NCBI GenBank assembly: GCA_045603485.1
Contig: JAZUMF010000105.1
Span: 3,477 to 67,476, forward strand
DNA length: 64,000 nt
Direction: 5' to 3'
DNA from: RGIG5952 sp045603485
Lineage (GTDB): Bacteria > Verrucomicrobiota > Kiritimatiellia > RFP12 > JAAYLN01
The notes beneath the pieces were generated by a model. The model saw nothing but the letters and a program-made list of their open reading frames with translations. It was not told the origin of the DNA and did no database searches. Below are positions 58,366 through 64,000 of this stretch, in pieces. The position numbers were made by a program, and so were the translations under genes. Each line of letters begins with the position of its first letter. Position 1 is the first letter of the stretch.

Positions 58366-58674
58366 TTAGATGCGGATCTGGATATCGACGCCAGCGGGGA
58401 GGTTGAGCTTTTTGAGCTCGTCAACCGTCTTCGCCGTCGGGCTGACGATGTCTACCAGACGCTTGTGAGTACGCATCTCGAACTGATCCATCGACTTCTT
58501 GTCGACGTGGGGACTGCGGTTAACAGTCCAACGCTCGATGCGAGTGGGCAGGGGGACCGGACCGACGACACGGGCGCCCGAACCGCGGGCTGTGTCGATA
58601 ATGCTTAATACGGCCTGATCCAAAACCCTGTGATCATAGGCCTGCAACCTTATGCGTATGCGCTGACTTTGCAT
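58366..58674 (-). CDS. rpsJ: 30S ribosomal protein S10
   Basis: This 102-residue protein also binds NusB in antitermination. It has QRIRIRLQAYDHRVLDQAVL, GPVPLPTRIERWTVNRSPHV, DKKSMDQFEMRTHKRLVDIV. It opens the S10 part but lies only 11 bases after fusA, so the str and S10 operons are merged. Confidence 0.98.
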   Translation of the reverse strand: MQSQRIRIRLQAYDHRVLDQAVLSIIDTARGSGARVVGPVPLPTRIERWTVNRSPHVDKKSMDQFEMRTHKRLVDIVSPTAKTVDELKKLNLPAGVDIQIRI

Positions 58675-58685
58675 GCTTTTACCGC

Positions 58686-60803
58686 TTACCTGTTTAACAA
58701 CTGTTCCTTGACCGAGCGGGGCGCAACTGCAAACTCGCCTGGCTCCATCGTATAGCTTGCGCGACCACGCGAAAGCGAACGAATGACCGTGGAGTATCCA
58801 AAGAGCTCCGCCAGTGGAACTTCGGCAGACACGACCTTCGTGTCACCGCGTTCCTCCATGTCGCGCACCTGACCGCGGCGCGCGTTTACGTCACCGATTA
58901 CCTCACCGACATACTCGGCTGGGGTCACAATGACGAGCCTCATGATTGGCTCTAGCAATTCCGGGGTCGCAGCTGTAGCGGCTTCGCGGAAAGCCATTAC
59001 GGCAGCTGAACGGAAGGCTATTGGAGATGCGCTATCCGGCTCACCCAATTCTACTCCCGTGACCTTGACTGCTAAATCCATCATCGGATAACGAGCAAGC
59101 ACACCCGTGCTGACGCCATCCGTGAGTCCCGCTTCGACAGCCTCACGAAGCTCTTCCGAGAGTTCACGACAGGCGCTGTCTGCGTCTATCGCAATCCCCT
59201 CCCCGCGCTTACGGGGGCTGATTTCAACCGCGACTCCTGCAAACAAACGCTTGCCTGCAATCTCGCGGTCAAAGACCGCCTTGCCGGCACCCTGTGCCGA
59301 GACAGTCTCGTAGTAGGAAACCATGGGCTTGCCGGTATTGGCCGCCACATGGAACTCGCGACGCAAGCGATCCACCAAAATCTCAAGGTGAAGCTCGCCC
59401 ATGCCGCTTAAAATCGTCTGCCCGCTCTCGGCATCCTCGCGCACGACGCAGGTCGGATCCTCCGACGCCAGCAATTCAAGCGAAGATGTGAGCTTATCGC
59501 GATCTGCACGCGATTTGGGCTCGATTGCCATAAACATCACAGGCTCTGGAGCAGTGATGCTCTCCAAGACAATCGGAATATTCTCTGCGCACAATGTGTC
59601 GCCGGTCGTTGCTCCCTTGAGACCAACAATGGCGCCAATCTCACCCGCACCAAGCTCCTCAACCTCAATCTGAGAATCAGCCTGAAGTCTGACAAGCTTG
59701 AGGATACGCTCGCGCTTGCGAGTGCGGGGATTGTAAACATTCTGACCTTTTTTCAAAACGCCAGAGTATACTCGTGCAAAGAAAAGGCGACCGACAAAAG
59801 AATCTGTCGCAATCTTAAAGACCAAAGCGGTGAGAAGAGGGTCTGTGCACTCACGGGACTTCTTCTCCTCAGTCTTTGGATCCATACCCTCAATCGCCGG
59901 TCTGTCAGCCGGTGAAGGGAGGAAATCGACAACTGCGTCAAGGAGAGGCTGCACACCCTTGTTCTTGAGCGAAGAACCGCAAAGAACCGGAACCACGCGA
60001 CCTGAAAGCGTAGCCCTGCGAATTGCAGGGCGAAGCTTCTCAGCTGAAATCTCGGGATTCTCAAGGTACTCCTCAATAAGCTCCTCGTCGTCGCCAGCAA
60101 TCACTTCAACCAATTCGGCACGAGCAAGCTTGGCATCATCGAGAAGCTCATCGGGAATATCAACAACCTCAATAGTCGACCCGTTGTCGGAATCATTGTA
60201 AACAAGAGCCTTCATCTCAAGAAGGTCAATCGTTCCCTTGAAAGCATCAGCGGCTCCCCAAGGAAGCGCCATAGGAACGGGAACGGCACCAAGCTTTGTG
60301 CGGATCTCTTCAACAGCTTTGCTGAAGTCGGCACCCATGCGGTCCATCTTGTTTACAAAGACAATACGAGGAACATGATAACGGTCAGCCTGATGCCAAA
60401 CCGTCTCAGATTGGGGCTGCACGCCGCCAACCGCACAGAATACGCAGACCGCGCCGTCGAGAACACGGAGACTGCGCTCAACTTCCATCGTAAAGTCAAC
60501 ATGACCAGGAGTGTCAATGATGTTTATGGAGTGATCCTTCCACCCGCAAGAGATAGCAGCCGACTGGATTGTGATGCCGCGCTCACGCTCCTGCACCATA
60601 AAATCAGTCACTGTATTTCCATCATCGACATTACCGATGCGATGCGAATTACCTGCGTAGAAAAGGATACGCTCGGTAGTCGTGGTCTTACCGGCATCGA
60701 TATGAGCGACAATGCCAATATTGCGGATAATAGACAAAGCGGAGGCAACGCCAACTGCACCGGCGTTCCCCTTCTTGTTTGTCTTATCCGCAAATTGAGC
60801 CAT
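58686..60803 (-). CDS. fusA: Elongation factor G
   Basis: This 705-residue GTPase drives translocation of tRNA and mRNA. It has the P-loop AHIDAGKTT, ERGITIQSAA (switch I region), DTPGHVDF, NKMDRMGAD, then domains II-V with VVREDAESGQTILSGMGELH and AEVPLAELFGYSTVIRSLSR. The N-terminus has about 25 residues before the G domain, longer than in E. coli. A second EF-G type is not seen. The tuf gene that often follows is absent; rpsJ comes next. Confidence 0.97.
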   Translation of the reverse strand: MAQFADKTNKKGNAGAVGVASALSIIRNIGIVAHIDAGKTTTTERILFYAGNSHRIGNVDDGNTVTDFMVQERERGITIQSAAISCGWKDHSINIIDTPGHVDFTMEVERSLRVLDGAVCVFCAVGGVQPQSETVWHQADRYHVPRIVFVNKMDRMGADFSKAVEEIRTKLGAVPVPMALPWGAADAFKGTIDLLEMKALVYNDSDNGSTIEVVDIPDELLDDAKLARAELVEVIAGDDEELIEEYLENPEISAEKLRPAIRRATLSGRVVPVLCGSSLKNKGVQPLLDAVVDFLPSPADRPAIEGMDPKTEEKKSRECTDPLLTALVFKIATDSFVGRLFFARVYSGVLKKGQNVYNPRTRKRERILKLVRLQADSQIEVEELGAGEIGAIVGLKGATTGDTLCAENIPIVLESITAPEPVMFMAIEPKSRADRDKLTSSLELLASEDPTCVVREDAESGQTILSGMGELHLEILVDRLRREFHVAANTGKPMVSYYETVSAQGAGKAVFDREIAGKRLFAGVAVEISPRKRGEGIAIDADSACRELSEELREAVEAGLTDGVSTGVLARYPMMDLAVKVTGVELGEPDSASPIAFRSAAVMAFREAATAATPELLEPIMRLVIVTPAEYVGEVIGDVNARRGQVRDMEERGDTKVVSAEVPLAELFGYSTVIRSLSRGRASYTMEPGEFAVAPRSVKEQLLNR

Positions 60804-60824
60804 TATTCCGTCACTCTCGCTCTC

Positions 60825-61295
60825 TTACCATGCGTAGTGTGCAAAAGCCTTGTTGGCCTGAGCCATACGGTGGGTGTCATCGCGCTTCTTGATGACATTG
60901 CCCTCGCCCTTGTAAGCCTCGAGAAGCTCAGCTGCTACAGCCTTGGGCATAGGCATACCGCGGCGGGCGCCTGCATACTGAAGCATCCAGCGAAGAGCCA
61001 TTGAAAGCTGGCGGGCCGGACGAATCTCAACAGGAACCTGATAGGTGGTACCGCCGACGCGACGAGACTTGACCTCAACTTTCGGCTTCATGTTGCCGAT
61101 AGCGGTATCAAGCACCTGAAGTGCGTCTTCACCGGTCTTCTCACCAATCTCTTCGATTGCGCCGTAAACGATACGCTCTGCTGTGGTCATCTTACCGCTC
61201 TTCATGATGGTGCGGATAACCTTAGCGACGAGCTCGCTGTTGTACTTTGGATCAGGCGTAATGCTACGCTTGTAGGATTTGCTCCTTCTTGACAT
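60825..61295 (-). CDS. rpsG: 30S ribosomal protein S7
   Basis: This 156-residue head-assembly protein has DPKYNSELVAKVIRTIMKSG, MKPKVEVKSRRVGGTTYQVP and ARRGMPMPKAVAAELLEAYK with GEGNVIKKRDDTHRMAQANK. It lies between rpsL and fusA with 21-base gaps on both sides. Confidence 0.98.
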   Translation of the reverse strand: MSRRSKSYKRSITPDPKYNSELVAKVIRTIMKSGKMTTAERIVYGAIEEIGEKTGEDALQVLDTAIGNMKPKVEVKSRRVGGTTYQVPVEIRPARQLSMALRWMLQYAGARRGMPMPKAVAAELLEAYKGEGNVIKKRDDTHRMAQANKAFAHYAW

Positions 61296-61316
61296 TTTCT
61301 ACCTCGCGGATGAATG

Positions 61317-61721
61317 TTACTTGGAGGCCTTCGCGCGCTTGACGCCGTACTTAGAACGGCTGACCTGGCGGTTAAGCTTATTCGTGTTGGACGGACCTGC
61401 GCCACCGAGGGTGTCGAGGGTACCGCGGACGATGTGATAACGCACGCCAGGAAGGTCCTTGACGCGGCCGCCGCGAACGAGCACAACGCTGTGCTCCTGA
61501 AGATTGTGACCTTCGCCGGGGATATAGGCGGTCACTTCATAACCCGATGTGAGACGCACACGGGCCACTTTGCGCAAAGCAGAGTTAGGCTTCTTAGGTG
61601 TCTGCGTCTTAACAAGCAGGCACACGCCACGACGCTGGGGACAGCTCTTGAGTGCTGGCGACTTCGACTTGTTCGTCAGCTGTTTGCGTCCTTTGCGCAC
61701 AAGTTGGTTAATTGTAGGCAT
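61317..61721 (-). CDS. rpsL: 30S ribosomal protein S12
   Basis: This 134-residue decoding-centre protein heads the whole cluster. It has MPTINQLVRKGRKQLTNKSK, SCPQRRGVCLLVKTQTPKKP followed by NSALRKVARVRL, and the GEGHNLQEHSVVLVRGGRVK loop with the Asp that is methylthiolated in many bacteria (KDLPG). The lysines of TPKKPNSALRK are unmutated, as in streptomycin-sensitive strains. Confidence 0.98.
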   Translation of the reverse strand: MPTINQLVRKGRKQLTNKSKSPALKSCPQRRGVCLLVKTQTPKKPNSALRKVARVRLTSGYEVTAYIPGEGHNLQEHSVVLVRGGRVKDLPGVRYHIVRGTLDTLGGAGPSNTNKLNRQVSRSKYGVKRAKASK

Positions 61722-62187
61722 TCGTTTTAATCCTTCCCTTTGGAAAAAAGGACAATTAGTTTACCACAGACGGCATCAACACGCAAGTGAAATTCCGCCT
61801 GAGCGCGAAATACACCTTAATCGGCTTGCCGTATCCGATTATCTGGCATCTCCATTTTTTCAAACTTAAATGCCGTATATTCAGTTTTTAAGCGTTGACC
61901 CGGACATCCTGTTCCTCTTACAACGCATTCTTAAATTATACTAAATTAGTAAAATTGATGCAAGATTTTTTTAAGCGGCATTACTCACATAGCATTTACC
62001 GGCGGTATTGACGCTTATAGAACCCGCGAAATAATAACAACGGCAAGAGCAATACATACCGCAATCTTCAGTGCCGTACCTGCCAGAAAGCCGAGAAGCG
62101 AGCCTAATCCACTGTATCTGACTATTACCCTATATATATAGTAAGTTTTTTTTAATAGCGAATCGGTAAAATGAGGTCAGCCACACT
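61722..62187. other. Intergenic region upstream of the ribosomal super-cluster
   Basis: The region holds the str promoter (61935-61963), a leader of about 200 bases to rpsL with no obvious hairpin attenuator, and upstream AT-rich sequence with an ATATATATA run near 62134-62142. A minus-strand hydrophobic frame near 62015-62130 has no start codon and is not called. Confidence 0.5.
61935..61963 (-). promoter_or_regulatory. Promoter of the str-S10-spc cluster
   Basis: On the minus strand, TTGCAT (61958-61963), 17 bases, a perfect TATAAT (61935-61940). The nine-mer CTAATTTAG (61941-61949 on the plus strand as CTAAATTAG) abuts the -10, as in the alpha promoter at 47011-47019. The leader would be about 205 bases. 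Confidence 0.7.
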
Positions 62188-63747
62188 CTACTTCATACGC
62201 TCAATCTTAAACTCATCGATATTCTTGATCTCAGAGTTAAAGTTTACTCCAACAAGGGTAATCCTCTTGCCAGATTCAAGGAAACGCTCAAAGTATTTCT
62301 TCTCCTTAATCTGAGCAAGGGCCTCGTCAGCTGACGCGTTACGCTTAAACTCCATAATGTAGACATGGTCTGGAGTTTCCATTACCGCGTCAATGCGGCC
62401 TTCATTGGTACGGACCTCGGGAGTTACGCCGACGCCGATAAAGTAAAGTATTGCACAGAAAATGGCCTGATAGGTCTCTTCTGGCGCCTTTGTCGACAAG
62501 TCGTATGGAATATTCGCAAAGAATACCTTGAAGGTGTTAAAGAAGGTCTCTAAATCATCATTGATGAGCGACCGCAGACACTTGATATGCGCTGATGATA
62601 TTGTCGTGTCTTCACCGACATAGGCTTTGGCAAGCCTTGCATTAAAGGAGTTTCTAACCTCCATATTGGGGAAGCCCAATGAATAGGTCCGCCACCCGCC
62701 AATATTTTGGAAGCCCGAAATGGTTAGATAGCCTGTCTGATAAAGAAGCGTGATTACATTTAGATTATCTGGCTCATACGAGCCTAGCTCTTCCTCGCTC
62801 ACATCCGTAAGCTGCAAATTGAGAGGCTTATCCTTAAGCAAATCTATCAAGAAGGTAGGAACGGCAGTCTCAGACCAATAGGTCTTAAACTCTTTTTTGT
62901 TTAGACACAGCCCTGTTGAGACAGGATTTATAACAGGCTCCGCTGAATGATGGAATCGATATCCATCATACCATTTGAGAATCTCATCAAAGGTCTTTTC
63001 AGCAGAGAGATTAAGTTTTTTGCCAAGCACTTCAATATGCTCAATAAAATACTTTCGAAGTTCCTCGTGTGTATAACCCAATATCTCCGAAAATTCCTCG
63101 TCTGCCGATATGTCCGTAAGGTTATTCAAATCCGAGAAGATTGAAACCTTTGAAAACTTGCTGATGCCCGTTATAAAGGTAAACCTTTGCAGGGCTTCCT
63201 TGGTCTTGATTACGGAATAAAATGACTTAAGAGCATCGCGGAACTTTATAACCTCAGGCGTATTCAAAACTCCCAAAAGGGGCTTGTCATACTCATCTAC
63301 GAGCATTACAAACTGACCATGAGGAGATTTCTTTGCAAGCTTTTCGCAAAGCTCGACAAAACGACCTGCCACCGTTTTTGTTGAATCGGTTGTGCAACCG
63401 TGCCTTTCTTCTTCAGCTGAAATTATCTCATGAAGCCGCTTGTTAAACAGTTCTACTGTTGGGCACTGCGTTGAGCCCATATCAAGGTGCAGAACCGGAT
63501 ATTCTTTCCAGTCGTAGTCAAGTGAATCAATCGCAAGCCCCTTGAAAAGATGGCGCTTCCCTTCAAAGAGGCTCTTAAATGTTGAAACCAAAAGCGATTT
63601 ACCAAAACGACGAGGACGGGCAAGAAAGAACTGCTTGCCTAAAGTATTGTTGATAAGCGAATAAAATATACCCGTTTTGTCTACATAGGTATAACCATTC
63701 TTTATCAGCAACTCAAAGTTGTAGGTATCTGTCGCAATAGGTTTCAT
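62188..63747 (-). CDS. AAA-ATPase-like protein with C-terminal PD-(D/E)XK nuclease domain
   Basis: This 519-residue protein from ATG 63747 belongs to the AAA-ATPase-like (PF09820) plus PD-(D/E)XK nuclease-superfamily (PF08011/DUF1703) group, which is often multi-copy in gut anaerobes. It has YVDKTGIFYSLI, Walker A-like RPRRFGKSLLVST, Walker B-like FVMLVDEYDKPL, ITGISKFSKVSIFSDLNNL, and at the C-terminus GRIDAVMETPDHVYIMEFKR with the D ... E-x-K nuclease residues. Function is unknown; links to mobile DNA or defence are speculative. A TAGAAT -10 ends seven bases before the ATG, another leaderless-type arrangement. The longer frame to 63798 lacks support. Confidence 0.9.
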   Translation of the reverse strand: MKPIATDTYNFELLIKNGYTYVDKTGIFYSLINNTLGKQFFLARPRRFGKSLLVSTFKSLFEGKRHLFKGLAIDSLDYDWKEYPVLHLDMGSTQCPTVELFNKRLHEIISAEEERHGCTTDSTKTVAGRFVELCEKLAKKSPHGQFVMLVDEYDKPLLGVLNTPEVIKFRDALKSFYSVIKTKEALQRFTFITGISKFSKVSIFSDLNNLTDISADEEFSEILGYTHEELRKYFIEHIEVLGKKLNLSAEKTFDEILKWYDGYRFHHSAEPVINPVSTGLCLNKKEFKTYWSETAVPTFLIDLLKDKPLNLQLTDVSEEELGSYEPDNLNVITLLYQTGYLTISGFQNIGGWRTYSLGFPNMEVRNSFNARLAKAYVGEDTTISSAHIKCLRSLINDDLETFFNTFKVFFANIPYDLSTKAPEETYQAIFCAILYFIGVGVTPEVRTNEGRIDAVMETPDHVYIMEFKRNASADEALAQIKEKKYFERFLESGKRITLVGVNFNSEIKNIDEFKIERMK

Positions 63748-63754
63748 ACAGACT

Positions 63755-63760
63755 ATTCTA
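63755..63760 (-). promoter_or_regulatory. Extended -10 promoter of the AAA/PD-(D/E)XK gene
   Basis: TGCTAGAAT on the minus strand (TAGAAT at 63755-63760, with an upstream TG) lies seven bases before the ATG at 63747. The -35 is weak (TTTCCT). The spacing implies transcription from the start codon itself. Confidence 0.55.
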
Positions 63761-64000
63761 GCACAGTTCGGGAAGATAGGAAAGCACCGGGCCGCCAATT
63801 TTCATTGCGCCGCTTGCGCACTTTATCCTCTTGCACGCACCCTCCCTAAGCCAAACCTTACCTCCAATTAAAATTCTCAACACACCTAGAGACATTCCTC
63901 ACAGTAAAAACGGCAACTTAGCCCTATGAAGTGGCTCTAAGAAATATTTCATAAAAAAAGTCACATAATAATACTACCAAAAAGCGACCTAGAGGGAAAT

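Noticed and set aside
62015..62130. A hydrophobic minus-strand frame (about 38 codons, ending VIISRVL) upstream of the str promoter
   Set aside because: It resembles a small membrane protein in composition, but no ATG, GTG or TTG start is in frame and no ribosome site exists.

Overview
The window looks like a chromosomal piece of a PVC-superphylum bacterium, most likely from Kiritimatiellota/Lentisphaerota or a close gut or rumen relative. The evidence is a V-type ATPase locus in the order atpE - DUF2764 - atpA - atpB, which is the order known from Chlamydiae. There are also YdjY-like and GspC-like secreted proteins, PTS EIIA output proteins without permeases, and carbohydrate-active enzymes. 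The phylum call is inference; no rRNA gene is present to settle it.

Layout. 1-470: non-coding dispersed repeats. 629-7711 (minus): V-ATPase E, DUF2764, A and B, then tsaE and a large GT-C-like membrane protein; subunits D, I and K are absent. 8096-8815 (plus): a NERD-domain protein. 8923-10640: a small membrane ORF, then a repeat-bounded islet carrying a four-helix-bundle gene next to tRNA-Ser(CGA). 10715-14508 (minus): a zinc-ribbon/EIIA fusion, a prenyl synthase, an RNA m5U methyltransferase and an EEP-family hydrolase. 14640-17659 (plus): a double alpha/beta hydrolase and a class II glutamine amidotransferase, ending at a strong terminator. 17718-17894 (minus): a 58-residue lipoprotein. 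18080-20014: two REP-associated tyrosine transposase (RAYT) copies in inverted orientation, flanked by GGACAGGC repeats. 20047-22345 (plus): a GH39-like glycosidase and a secreted SGNH hydrolase. 22422-26387 (minus): folE, fused accD-accA and an oadA-type carboxyltransferase with its own biotin domain. 26548-30736: divergent tandem polysaccharide deacetylase and GH95-like enzyme. 30793-34377 (plus): infA, a GspC-like protein, argH, tgt. 34374-41116 (minus): trpR, an aminotransferase, a YdjY-like protein, a phosphoribosyltransferase, truA, HTH-EIIA and a fused kinase-MurQ. 41385-61721 (minus): the str-S10-spc-alpha ribosomal super-cluster with secY, adk, map, rpoA and a DEAD-box helicase. 62188-63747 (minus): an AAA-ATPase/PD-(D/E)XK protein.

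How it fits together. Most of the DNA is core machinery (translation, protein export, energy, fatty-acid precursor supply, peptidoglycan recycling) with short accessory insertions in between. The accessory parts are polysaccharide-degradation genes and two repeat families. One family is the GGACAGGC repeats tied to the RAYT genes; the other is GGTAATA heptamer repeats around the four-helix-bundle gene. The most interesting functional idea is the folE-accDA-oadA operon: its parts could work as an oxaloacetate-to-malonyl-CoA transcarboxylase. The most interesting structural ideas are the mirrored RAYT/repeat locus and the tRNA-Ser-bounded islet. Several minus-strand genes have a -10 box 6-7 bases before the start codon, which suggests leaderless mRNAs.
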